A DNA stretch of 64,000 nt from Frigoribacterium sp. PvP032 (GCF_017833035.1 NZ_JAFIBM010000001.1:2315762-2379761), one strand, 5' to 3'. Shown: positions 19,689 through 28,372, counted from the stretch's first letter. The notes: a model not told the origin generated them from the letters alone. Made by a program: numbers and translations.

Positions 19689-20076
19689 GGGACACACGCC
19701 CCTGCCGCGAGGCCGTCAGACCGTAGGAGGCGGCGCCTGCGTGCGCACTCTGCACCCCGCGATCCCCGCAGCTACGGGCCTCGGGCGGGGCTCGCGCCCT
19801 CCCCCTCCCGCCCCCGAAGCTTCACGCACTCGTTACACGGTCGTGCCCCACGCCCCGACCCAAGCGTTTCCGGCACCCCCTCCCCTTGCTCTCGAGTGGT
19901 CAAAATGGGTTCTTGCCAGGCCAATGAAGAACAGCATCTGCCCACTCGGTCAGTTTTTGGGTGCTGAAGCGATCGCGCCTGCGATCGCTTGGCTCGGCGT
20001 CATCGAACGCCCTCGCGGCAACCTCGGAGGGCGGCGCCCTCACATAAGCCGACATCGCGACTTCGCGACTACGACC
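19689..20076. other. Gene-free boundary region at the left edge of the accessory island
   Basis: No credible coding frame. Base composition changes here from very GC-rich to more mixed near 19880. A stem-loop with 9-bp perfect arms (AGCGATCGC/GCGATCGCT, 19978-19999) could end transcription of the gene to its right. No copy of the tRNA-Pro 3' end was found here, so no attachment site can be named. Confidence 0.5.
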
Positions 20077-20724
20077 TCAGGCTGACGACGACCGTGTCTC
20101 TCTGACCCGGGGAGGCAGCACACCGGCGGCATATGCAGCGTCAGTCGCAAGAACCGCCATGGTGTCGCAGAACGACCCGATAGGCCCCTCCCATTGCGAG
20201 CCGAACTGCGAGTTCCCGATGAGGCAACCGGCCCTCACATGGATGCGAATGAGAATCTGCTCGACTTCCTCGAGAGTCGGTGGCTCCCCGCTAGCGAGCC
20301 GCTCAACAACGCGGTCGACACTTTCGCCGTGCCAATCCTCGGCGTTGATGTGGGCCGGCAACTTCGACTTATCAAACGATGTCGGCTCGTAGCGGAAGGG
20401 CCGCCTTTCCCCCTCGTTCTCGCTCATGAGAGCCACGAAACCACTGACGATCTTCCGTTCGTAGTCCAGCGACTTCCAGGTGTCCTCTTCGCGATGGCGC
20501 TGGAGTGACGCTGCTTTCCCGACGTAGAGATCGTTTCCCTCGGAATCGATGATCACGTAAAGATTTGCAGAACTCAGAGGCTCATCAACCAGGCGTATCC
20601 CGGCACCGCTTGCTATGGATTTCAGGATTGCAACCTTCATCAGCTTGGCCAAACCGCTTCTCCGCCCGATTGCACTAAATTGTTTAGCGTCATGGTCCAC
20701 CAGCGCCCGCGAAAGTCGACCCAT
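20077..20724 (-). CDS. GIY-YIG-like domain protein, function unknown
   Basis: 215-residue protein. Residues about 55-80 read NLYVIIDSEGNDLYVGKA followed by SLQRHREE, which resembles the first strand pair of the GIY-YIG nuclease fold (two aromatic triplets, G-K, then a basic helix). The remainder (SVDRVVERLASGEPPTLEEVEQILIRIHVRAG) is not recognised, and the usual catalytic Glu cannot be placed. Start choice is uncertain: ATG 20724 is used; TTG 20736 and ATG 20640 are alternatives, and none has a strong ribosome site. Lower GC than the core genome. It could be a nuclease of the defence island or a decayed relative. Confidence 0.5.
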   Translation of the reverse strand: MGRLSRALVDHDAKQFSAIGRRSGLAKLMKVAILKSIASGAGIRLVDEPLSSANLYVIIDSEGNDLYVGKAASLQRHREEDTWKSLDYERKIVSGFVALMSENEGERRPFRYEPTSFDKSKLPAHINAEDWHGESVDRVVERLASGEPPTLEEVEQILIRIHVRAGCLIGNSQFGSQWEGPIGSFCDTMAVLATDAAYAAGVLPPRVRETRSSSA

Positions 20725-20989
20725 GCAGGAACGCAACCGCGAGGCCAGAAGAGCATCTCTCTCGATGCTTTATCGGTTCTTCGAGAGCCAAGGTAAGCCA
20801 GAGCTCCAGGCCCGTTCCTCCGATCTGATGCCAGCTCCTAGATGCCCCATGCACTCGTCGTCAGCTTCGTCCCATCGAACGCGGCGTCAGCACGTCACCC
20901 GAACGGGGCGTCTCATGAACACGGATTGCGTCCGTCTAGTCGGACCCTTTCACCTAGTCTCATGAGAAACCGTCACAAAGGGGACAACG

Positions 20990-22084
20990 ATGGAGTTTGC
21001 CGAGCGGCTCGCCGCACTTGCACTGAAGGTCAAGAACCAGCGCGAGGCCATTCAGACCGAGGAAGCGACAAAGAACGCGTTCATCATGCCGTTCATCTCG
21101 ACGATCCTCGGCTACGACGTGTTCAACCCTCTCGAGGTGGTACCTGAGTTCACGGCCGATGTCGGCGTGAAGAAGGGCGAGAAGATCGACTACGCCATCA
21201 TGCGAGACGGCGAAGTGCAGATCCTCATCGAGTGCAAGAAGTCGACTGAGCCGCTCAAGATCGAGCACGCGTCGCAGCTCTTCCGCTACTTCGCCGTGAC
21301 CAATGCGCGGATCGCCGTCCTCACCAACGGCGAGAGCTACCACTTCTACACGGACCTCGACAAGCCGAACCGCATGGACGAGAAGCCCTTCCTGGTGCTC
21401 GACCTTTCGGACATCGACGAGACCCTCCTCCCCGAGCTCAGCAAGCTGACGAAGGACGTCTTCGACCTCGACTCGGTCATCAGCGCCGCCGAAGAGCTGA
21501 AGTACGTGGGCCAGCTCAAGCGTGCCATCGCGGCTCAGTTCCGTGACCCGTCCGACGACTGGGTCAGGTTCGTCACGACCCGTGTCTACGAGGGCTCATT
21601 CACGCAGAAGGTGCGCGACCAGTTCACGCCTCTCGTCACCAAGGCGTCGAAGCAGTTCCTGAACGACCAGGTCAACGACCGTCTCAAGACGGCGCTCGGC
21701 TCGTCGAGCTTCCCCTCGATCGCTGTCGATGCGCCTGCAGGTGCTGTCACCAGCGAGCCGGCCGTCGAGGCGGACCTCGATCGGGACACAGAGACGGAGA
21801 CGACCCTGGAGGAGCTCGAGGGCTACCAGATCGTCAAGGCCATCGCGTGCAGCGAGGTCAAGCCCCAGCGCGTCGCTCACCGTGACGCCAAGTCCTACTT
21901 CGCGGTCCTGCTCGACGACAACAACCGCAAGCCGATCGCGCGCCTCCACTTCAACGGCAAGAAGCAGAAGTACCTCGGCATCTTCGACGCTGACAAGGTC
22001 GAGACCCGGCACGCGATCGAGTCGCTCGACGGCATCTACGAGCACGCGGACGCGATCCGCAGCGTCATCAAGTCCTACGCCTGA
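20990..22084 (+). CDS. Stand-alone type I restriction HsdR N-terminal-domain nuclease (HSDR_N_2-like)
   Basis: 364-residue protein of the HsdR_N type without helicase motor or partner HsdM/HsdS genes. The nuclease core is visible: Asp67 in KIDYAIM and Glu81-Cys-Lys83 in QILIECKK form a PD-(D/E)xK site, followed by ASQLFRYF and AVLTNGESYHFYTD typical of this domain. The C-terminal 90 residues (KSYFAVLLDDNNRKPIARLHF) look like the small fused domain often attached to such orphans. AAAGGGGA lies five bases before ATG 20990. It is monocistronic, convergent with the DUF726 gene. Such orphans are frequent in mobile regions; a defence role is inference. Confidence 0.82.
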   Translation: MEFAERLAALALKVKNQREAIQTEEATKNAFIMPFISTILGYDVFNPLEVVPEFTADVGVKKGEKIDYAIMRDGEVQILIECKKSTEPLKIEHASQLFRYFAVTNARIAVLTNGESYHFYTDLDKPNRMDEKPFLVLDLSDIDETLLPELSKLTKDVFDLDSVISAAEELKYVGQLKRAIAAQFRDPSDDWVRFVTTRVYEGSFTQKVRDQFTPLVTKASKQFLNDQVNDRLKTALGSSSFPSIAVDAPAGAVTSEPAVEADLDRDTETETTLEELEGYQIVKAIACSEVKPQRVAHRDAKSYFAVLLDDNNRKPIARLHFNGKKQKYLGIFDADKVETRHAIESLDGIYEHADAIRSVIKSYA

Positions 22085-22097
22085 CGTAGGTCACCCG

Positions 22098-22161
22098 CCC
22101 GACGGCTTCGCATGACGTGAGGCCGTCGGGTAGAAAAAAAGCCCCGGCCATCGGCCGGGGC
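22098..22161. terminator. Back-to-back terminators between convergent genes
   Basis: CCCGACGGC/GCCGTCGGG (22098-22130) follows the HsdR_N gene. GCCCCGGCC-A-TC-GGCCGGGGC (22141-22161), followed on the reverse strand by seven T residues, is a classical intrinsic terminator for the DUF726 gene. Confidence 0.85.
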
Positions 22162-22165
22162 ATCT

Positions 22166-23803
22166 TCAACGAAGAACCACGTTCTCGTGGTACCCGTGGT
22201 GGTTGTCGACCGCGTCCGAGACGTCGATGTTCTGCAGCCTCTCCGGCAACGGGCCCGTCTTCGCCTTGAAGCCGACGAGGCCTGCGGCCGTCTTCCCTGC
22301 CTGGGCGACTGCGTAGACGTACTTGAGAATGCCGTCCTCAGCCGAGTGGTAGTTGAAGACGGCCCCATCGACCGCGTCTGCCAGTCCCGACCATTCCCCC
22401 TTGGCGCCGATCGCAACGCCGAGCAGGTGGACCGCTTCAACGCGAGGCCCGCCTGGCTTGGTCCCGAGCGCTTGCGCTGCCACGACCATTGCACGAGCAC
22501 CGAGGCTGTGTCCGACGAGGATGAAGGAGCTCGTCTCGGTCCGAGCGAGAAGGTCGGCCAGTACCACGCCTGTCTTGTCCGCGCGGTTCTTGGCGACGTG
22601 CCAGGGGTTCTTGGCGATGTCGGCTGCAGCAAGGAGGGGCCCGAGGGGACCGATCTTCTTGGCCGCCAGGCGAGCCGCCTTGGCCGCCGCTTGCTGCAGC
22701 GCTGCCCCGCCCATGACCTTTGCTGCACCCACCCCGCCCAGAAGCCCAAGGTGCTTGAGCTCGCGAGCGCCCCAGTGCACGCGGTAGACCGGGGAGCCGG
22801 GGTAGCGAGCAGTCACGATGTCGCGCCACTCGCCCCACCCCTTTCCGGTCTCGCTGAGGAAGCCGTTGCACACGATGACGGGGGTGCCGGTGCCGCCCTG
22901 GAGCATCTCGATATGGAAGGACTTGTCCTCCTGCACGTAGGCGTTCGCGACTGAGGCGCTGAGCGCACCGCCGAGCGCTCCTCCGAGGGCGGTGAGGACG
23001 GCGGTGCCACCGGCCATTCCCAAGCCACCTGCAGCGATAGCTCCGCCCCCCAGGAAAGCCAAGCCCGAAGCCGTGGCAGCAGCGCCCGAATAACCGGTGA
23101 TGAGGACGCCAAGGGCACCTCCGATGGCAGGGGCCGCGAGCAGGCTTGCGGGAATGGCCAGGGCCACACCCGCGAGGCTGAACCCCACGATCTTGGTCAC
23201 ACGGCTCAGCTTGACCTTGTCGTAGTCAAGGAACTCCGCGTAGTCGCCGAGAGAGGCCATCTTGCGGTCGATCTTCTCGAATCCCGGAATCTCATGGCGG
23301 TGCTCTGCGCAGAAACGCGGCATCGTCAGGGGGCCGCGACCTCGAGAGGCCATGTTGTCGCACGTGGGACCCGCGCAGGGCAGGGTCGGTGAGCCGCAGT
23401 TGCCGCAGAGATATGCCGGGACTTGGTTAAAGGGCCTGTCCGTCTTGGCGTGCTCGGCGAGGGTGAAGCAATCGGAGCACCAGGCATGTTCGACCTCACC
23501 CGTGAGGTCGTCCGTCAGCTCTGCGATCCACTCAGCCACATCACGGTGCGCCTCAGCCCGCTTGCTCGCTGCTTTCTGCTCTTCCTCAGAGGGCAGTTGC
23601 ACTTTCATCTTGGTGAACCGGGCATGGGCCCACGCGTTGTCGATGAGAGCGCCGTTGCTAGCGAGCACCTCCGAGCCCTCAACGACTGGTGCGAGATCGT
23701 CATCGTTGTTGGTGAGGGTCAGCGACTGACCATTGGGGCTCGTGACGGTACACACGAGAACGTCCCCGTCGAGGAGACGGGCGACGACCTGGGATTTCGA
23801 CAT
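22166..23803 (-). CDS. DUF726 / TMCO4-like alpha/beta hydrolase with zinc ribbons and membrane hairpins
   Basis: 545-residue protein. The N-terminal 60 residues precede a Cys/His-rich segment (CSDC, CGNC, CAGPTC, CAEHRH, about 105-170) that looks like two zinc ribbons. Next come two or three very hydrophobic Gly/Ala-rich helices (about 215-315), then an alpha/beta hydrolase domain with nucleophile Ser in LVGHSLGAR (about residue 430) and a candidate His in the C-terminal NHHGYHENV. Start ATG 23803 (MSKSQVV) was chosen because upstream frame shows no coding character. It is probably membrane-attached. The combination of ribbons, membrane hairpins and lipase-like domain suggests a membrane-damaging effector, but this is inference. 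Confidence 0.72.
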   Translation of the reverse strand: MSKSQVVARLLDGDVLVCTVTSPNGQSLTLTNNDDDLAPVVEGSEVLASNGALIDNAWAHARFTKMKVQLPSEEEQKAASKRAEAHRDVAEWIAELTDDLTGEVEHAWCSDCFTLAEHAKTDRPFNQVPAYLCGNCGSPTLPCAGPTCDNMASRGRGPLTMPRFCAEHRHEIPGFEKIDRKMASLGDYAEFLDYDKVKLSRVTKIVGFSLAGVALAIPASLLAAPAIGGALGVLITGYSGAAATASGLAFLGGGAIAAGGLGMAGGTAVLTALGGALGGALSASVANAYVQEDKSFHIEMLQGGTGTPVIVCNGFLSETGKGWGEWRDIVTARYPGSPVYRVHWGARELKHLGLLGGVGAAKVMGGAALQQAAAKAARLAAKKIGPLGPLLAAADIAKNPWHVAKNRADKTGVVLADLLARTETSSFILVGHSLGARAMVVAAQALGTKPGGPRVEAVHLLGVAIGAKGEWSGLADAVDGAVFNYHSAEDGILKYVYAVAQAGKTAAGLVGFKAKTGPLPERLQNIDVSDAVDNHHGYHENVVLR

Positions 23804-23865
23804 AGAAGAAATACTCTCAGTTTCAGCAGAGTGGCACCGACAGAAGCAGGGTGAGAACGTGATGA

Positions 23866-24320
23866 ACTGTTGAATCATCTTGCGAGCTAACGCAGGCTCA
23901 CTCCGAGTCGAACGGCGGTCCTGACGCAGCGGCACTCACGCGTCAGCGCAGACGACTTGTCACTGTCGGGCAGCACCAGCAGACCTACCAGGGAGCCACC
24001 ATCGACTTCCCCGTTCAGGTCATCGCGTTCGATCTGACACGAGCAAGTATTGAGGATGCCCTGGCGAACCACGGACCGGGTCCAATCTTGACCTACTCGG
24101 CGACGGTCGACGGTAGGCGCTTCTCGGTCAAGCAGGCCCTCTCAATCACCACCGGCCTCGGCCACGACGAAATTTCGATTCGGGCCGTGCTGAGACCGTG
24201 CTGACGCGCGTCGGCTTCGATCACGTCAGCACCTCTGCCGAAGAACGGCAACGCGTGCCGCAGTCCGACCGCACCTTCGCGGGGGTCGTCTGGGGGCTGG
24301 CCCAGTCGGACGCCGGTTAA
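23866..24320 (+). pseudogene. Degraded unidentified gene
   Basis: A 112-codon open frame (23866-24204) has good coding character but no start codon for its first 70 codons; it contains YQGATIDFPVQVIAFDLTRA and ILTYSATVDGRRFSVKQAL. Beyond a frameshift near 24190 coding continues as ETVLTRVGFDHVSTSAEERQ to the TAA at 24318. The VDGRR..VKQAL...LTR.GF pattern recalls small modules seen at the ends of restriction-related proteins, but I cannot name a family. Missing start plus frameshift mark it as a remnant. Confidence 0.4.
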
Positions 24321-24929
24321 GAGGAAGCTCCATCCAGCAAGCTGTACCTCCCTGGCTGTGCCCAAGGCGTCGTGGCGCCGCGCCGCATCAGACAGCCAAC
24401 GAGACGTCTCGAGCGTGGTCCGCCGCACTTGACTCCGACCTGCGCGTCGTCGTCGACCCAGGATGGTGCGCTGACTGGGTCGCCCTTTGCGGCTGCATGG
24501 ATCAGCACGCGCCCCTAATGTATTCGGCGAGCCCACCGAGGACTGGCCGACTCGAACCACCGGCGATTGAGATTCGGCCCGGGTCATCCTCGAACCTGGC
24601 CTGGTCCGACGATCTTCGATCCTCGACGGTCGCACAGTGACGTGGGAGGCCGAGAAAGCTCGAGAGCTCCTGACCGCGATGAGCGCCCCGGCTTGGCTGC
24701 CACTTTCGGCGACCGACTCTTGCAGCAGCTGGACGGCCGACCACGAGCACCCGCCCCACGCGGAGAGGTGGGTCCAAGAAAACGCCGTTGGTGCTGAATC
24801 CAGGGGTACCGATCACAGTTCCGGCACTACCGAGCGCGACCGCGACAGCACGAACTTGCCTTCTGTCTCGACAACCAATCGGCCTTGGCCGCTCTTATGG
24901 CGTTTCGTCGCTGCGCCGTCGGCGAGCGA
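24321..24929. other. No intact gene; decayed sequence
   Basis: Only short frames, none with a ribosome site or recognisable motif. Patches with coding-like codon use on the plus strand (for example around 24430-24640, DLRVVVDPGWCADWVAL) suggest further remnants of genes lost from the island. Confidence 0.4.
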
Positions 24930-25825
24930 TCAGTCGAAGAAGTCGGCGTCGACCTCGACAGCTGTGTAGGTGTTGCGCACCTGGACACCGACCCGGTACT
25001 TGATCATTAGTGCGATGAGTCGGGGCCCATCAATGAGCACGACGCGGGATTGAACGTTGCTGGTATAGCTGACCGCGGCGGGCGTAAAGGCAGACGTCGT
25101 CAAGAACACTCCGCGGGTGGCGTCAAAGCCGTGTAGGGCTCCAACGAAGGCTTGGATGGTTTCTCGGCTGATATTGTTACCGGCCTCCTACCTCTTGGCC
25201 TGGATGTAGACCCGGTCAAGCCCGAGGGCGTCCTGGTCGATGACCCCATCGATGCCCTCGTCACCAGTCCCACCAATGCGTTTACCGCGCTGCTCAGCAC
25301 CTCCGTACCCCATCTTGAGGAGAAGGTCGACGAGGGCCTGTTCGAAGAAGTCGGGGTGGCTCTCACGAAGACGGTTGAGGAGCTCTCCTCCCACTTCAGC
25401 CTCAATACGGCTGATGCCATCTTCGATCTGCTCGATCTGCTCGATCGGGTCGAGGATGTCGGCAGCTGCCTGGACAAGCTCACCATCCACCAATTCGGCC
25501 CGACGTTCTTACGAGCTTCGTTGGGCCAGAAAGGTGCAAAGATCTCGCGCGCTTTGGCGTAGTCAAAGCCACCCGGGTACTCCACCAGCGCGCTGCGTCC
25601 GCGGTCGTTGATTGCGTAGTGGCCGCGGCTGGGCCTGTCGATCGCGCTGGCCTTCGTCAGATGACTAAGCGCCCATCCCAGCCGCTGCTCATACCGGTAT
25701 CCCCCAGAGCGAAGCGTCTCGGCCCGGGCCTCCGACGTGAGTCCGGCTCTCTCGGCCGCTTCATCGAAGACGTCTTTGCGATGCAGGGTCCGACCGTCCT
25801 ATAGGACTCGCAGTACAGGAATCAC
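24930..25825 (-). pseudogene. mrr: Inactivated mrr-type methyl-directed restriction endonuclease
   Basis: Mrr family (N-terminal winged helix, C-terminal PD-(D/E)xK domain) in pieces. From the GTG at 25825 the frame reads VIPVLRVL and then TAG; it continues DGRTLHRKDVFDEAAERAGL, YEQRLGWALSHLTKA and GHYAINDRGR. A frameshift near 25510 moves it to the frame with FEQALVDLLLKMGYGG, IGGTGDEGIDGVIDQDALGL and VYIQAKR, where a TAG replaces the expected aromatic residue. The rest, EAGNNISRETIQAFVGALHG and RGVFLTTSAFTPAAVSY, runs to TGA at 24930. Catalytic residues (GDEGIDG, QAKR) are still readable. Two nonsense codons plus one frameshift: the span of 896 nt is not a multiple of three. Confidence 0.88.
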
Positions 25826-25930
25826 GAATGCCGGCTAAATTGGGACGATCGAGACTGGGGCGTCACTAGGAGTGCTCACCAACCCACCATGCCTCAATCT
25901 GGACACACGACGGGCCCTGCGGGACTGCTG

Positions 25931-26131
25931 TCAGTAAAATGACTCAGTCTCTTGGACCTTGCAAGGTACGTGAACTGCCTTGAGGTAGATCATGTCGAAG
26001 TCGATCGGAGGGAGTGGGACGAGACTCTGTTGGCGTCGCCAGCCGTGGCAGGTCCGTTCTATGCAGGGCACGCAGGCCCAAAAAGTGCCCGCCCGGGAAG
26101 AATTAACGCTGCCTACTACAGGCGTTGACAT
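25931..26131 (-). CDS. Possible small Cys-containing protein downstream of the DUF262-HNH gene
   Basis: 66-residue frame starting ATG, 40 bp after the DUF262-HNH stop and on the same strand. It contains FWACVPCIERTCHGWRR, three Cys and a His that could bind a metal. No family recognised and no convincing ribosome site, so it may be a remnant rather than a gene. Confidence 0.25.
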   Translation of the reverse strand: MSTPVVGSVNSSRAGTFWACVPCIERTCHGWRRQQSLVPLPPIDFDMIYLKAVHVPCKVQETESFY

Positions 26132-26171
26132 TCCTCGTAGGCCCCACCTCTATTCAGCAGAGTTCACAGAC

Positions 26172-27320
26172 CTATACCCCGGATTTCTTCCGGTTATCGT
26201 CCTTGCATAGCATCTGGCAGTTGGATGCGATGGTTGGGCCACCCTTGCTCCATGGAGTGATGTGGTCAGCCTCCATTTCTTTAATGTCAAACACCTTCTC
26301 GCACACAGGGCAGACACCCTTCTGGCGGGTGAATGCCAAGCGTCTTTGTTGAGGGGAAAACGCACGGATGGACAGGCTTCGCTCGTCGCCAGATAACAAA
26401 TAAAGGTAAATGCCCTTATTGCTCGTAACGTCTTCGTCTTCCAAGAGGCGGACAACCTCGGCCTCGAACTGGCTCGACTGCTTCGCCGTGATGGAGTCGG
26501 AATACTTATTGTAAAACAGGCCCCATTCGAGCCCGTCCATCTCGCTCCGATAATCAGGAAAAGTAGCCTTTACCCAGGCCATGACCTTTTTAAAATAGTT
26601 CCACAAATGAGTGGCGTCGGCATTGTTCTGGTGGCTAGCCATGTAAACCTTGATATCATCATCCGTGCCTTTGGACGCGACGTTGCCGGCGTGCGCGGCC
26701 CAGCGGATGACCGTCTCTAAGTAATCCTGGCGGTCCGGGTCACCCCTGAGGTAGTCCTTGAAACCGAGATGTGCCGGACCAGAGAACCGTGAAAAGTAGC
26801 GCTTGGCATCGGCGAGCCAAGGGCCAACATACGCTGCATTGCGTAGTTCCTGGGGCTTCAGCACCATGCCCGCGATATTGATGGTTTCGAACCATTCCAG
26901 CTGCTCTTCCGCCGACCCCTCGCAGACGTACACGTCGAGCTCGTAGTCTTCGAAAGCCTTGACCATCTCGGGAGTTGAAGTCAGATTATGCCGGAACCGC
27001 GCGTTCCCCTTCCACCGAACGGAGAAGGCATTGGTGGCGTACTGACAAATGGAAAGGATTCGCTGCTGGCCATCGAGCACCTCGAAGCTCGAGGTGCCGT
27101 CGGCAGCAACTCTCTTAGACCAGTAAATCGTATTAAGAGGAAAGCCTTTGAGTACGGTCTGGAGTACAGCCTCACGCTGCTTGTCTTTGTAGACAAACTC
27201 GCGCTGGAACGGCGGTCGAACATCGAGCCGACCACCAAGGGCGACGATGCCCTTATCCTGGTTGTCGCTGTATCCATCAATCAATTCCTTGATTGTAACG
27301 GTAGTCTTGCTGATGATCAC
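26172..27320 (-). CDS. DUF262 (ParB-like) domain protein with C-terminal HNH nuclease domain
   Basis: 382-residue two-domain protein. The N-terminal DUF262 domain has RPPFQREFV (35-43) and FEVLDGQQRILSI (79-91); the DGQQR motif is the nucleotide-hydrolysing signature shared with GmrS and SspE. The C-terminus is an HNH endonuclease: Cys337-x2-Cys340, Asp352-His353 (EADHITPWSKGG), Asn367 and Cys372. Between them is a helical region. GTG at 27320 overlaps the methyltransferase stop (GTGA), so both are made together. Known DUF262 relatives restrict modified DNA in phage defence; here the partner is an adenine methyltransferase, suggesting a modification-sensing or restriction-modification pair. 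Lower GC than the core genome. Confidence 0.85.
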   Translation of the reverse strand: MIISKTTVTIKELIDGYSDNQDKGIVALGGRLDVRPPFQREFVYKDKQREAVLQTVLKGFPLNTIYWSKRVAADGTSSFEVLDGQQRILSICQYATNAFSVRWKGNARFRHNLTSTPEMVKAFEDYELDVYVCEGSAEEQLEWFETINIAGMVLKPQELRNAAYVGPWLADAKRYFSRFSGPAHLGFKDYLRGDPDRQDYLETVIRWAAHAGNVASKGTDDDIKVYMASHQNNADATHLWNYFKKVMAWVKATFPDYRSEMDGLEWGLFYNKYSDSITAKQSSQFEAEVVRLLEDEDVTSNKGIYLYLLSGDERSLSIRAFSPQQRRLAFTRQKGVCPVCEKVFDIKEMEADHITPWSKGGPTIASNCQMLCKDDNRKKSGV

Positions 27321-28372
27321 TTTATCATCCCCCCTGGATGTCTATTGCGGATCAGGACTCGGAAATAAGGTGTTCTTACTATTCCCTCACGCGTAAATTT
27401 CAAGTCTCTTCCATCACTTCCGTGACGGAATTGGACAATTTCGTATGGGCTATCTGGGATCCATTTTTCAAGGAAGGTGATTGGGACACCCATCACCCCG
27501 TCATAGTCTGCGGGAATTTCCACTACTCTTGACACTTCGATAGCATCGTAATTGTTGTAGGTTGGGTATAACCCCTTGGCGAGTCCTTCCTCGCGCGTCT
27601 GGAATGGGATAGGCATGTCAGCACGCTTGTCGACGACCAGATTTGTAAACCAGCACCCTGACTTGAGCCGGAAGCAGACAGTGCCGTCAACAATCTTATA
27701 GGCATCTCCGTGTTTTTTGTTAGCAACGAGCCAGTCCGCATATTCCGCAGTGACATCGAAAAGCATCTCCTTGCTCGACGACCGCTTACCGGTCCAGAGT
27801 TTTCCAGCCTTGATCAAGGCGAACGTCTCTTTGTATGTAATAGCGTTAGTGTTTCCAATAATTAGAAACTTTTTATCATATTCGAATAACTGAGCCAGGT
27901 ATTCCCGAAACAACGAGAACGGTGGATTTGTCACGACGATGTCTGCACGCTTCAGCAACAGAATGGACTCGGGATTGCGGAAATCTCCATTGCCCTCTAA
28001 CGGGGTTACGAGACGATTTTCAGTGAGGGGCAGGGCACTCTCGTAGGCACTGATGGCATACTCAGCATCGGCGTTGCTGGTGAGCTCAATCTTGTATGTG
28101 GCCTCATCCGCATAGAAATGTGTTGCAATGAGGCCGGCAAGGCCGAGATACTCGAAATTCATGGCAAAGTACCGGAAGAAGTTGCTCGAATCTGGGTCGT
28201 CACAGTTGCAGTAGACAACCTTGCCCGCGAACTGATTGCCTGCAGGCGTTCCCCCGAGATTCTCATCCCGCGTGTAGTGCGCCAGCTCCAGCTCGACCTC
28301 GGAAAGCCTGGTGTAGAACTCGTCGTACTTGACGCTCTTCGCCCTCGTGAGGGTCCTGTTGCCTGTTGCCAT
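27317..28372 (-). CDS. Adenine-specific DNA methyltransferase, EcoRI-methylase family
   Basis: 351-residue N6-adenine methyltransferase. Visible: N-terminal KYDEFYTRLSEVELEL, the SAM-binding region KVVYCNCDDP with DSSNFFRYF (51-69), and catalytic motif IV TNPPFSLFREYL (148-159), followed by FLIIGNTNAITYKE. The family includes M.EcoRI and many methylases on phages and islands without an EcoRI partner. Start ATG 28372 is preceded by GGGACAGTG; upstream frame lacks coding character. Its stop overlaps the DUF262-HNH start. It probably marks host DNA so that the coupled nuclease ignores it, or marks the target the nuclease recognises; sequence alone cannot decide. Confidence 0.88.
   Translation of the reverse strand: MATGNRTLTRAKSVKYDEFYTRLSEVELELAHYTRDENLGGTPAGNQFAGKVVYCNCDDPDSSNFFRYFAMNFEYLGLAGLIATHFYADEATYKIELTSNADAEYAISAYESALPLTENRLVTPLEGNGDFRNPESILLLKRADIVVTNPPFSLFREYLAQLFEYDKKFLIIGNTNAITYKETFALIKAGKLWTGKRSSSKEMLFDVTAEYADWLVANKKHGDAYKIVDGTVCFRLKSGCWFTNLVVDKRADMPIPFQTREEGLAKGLYPTYNNYDAIEVSRVVEIPADYDGVMGVPITFLEKWIPDSPYEIVQFRHGSDGRDLKFTREGIVRTPYFRVLIRNRHPGGMIK

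Noticed and set aside
19880-20100. Possible left attachment site repeating the tRNA-Pro 3' end
   Set aside because: Only a 7-base match (GGCTGAC) near 20085; far too short to call a direct repeat.
20990-22084. Part of a complete type I restriction system
   Set aside because: No hsdM, hsdS or helicase domain anywhere in the island.
25100-25585. 161-codon frame as an intact gene
   Set aside because: Only its first 45 codons match Mrr; the rest is a shifted read of the mrr remnant.
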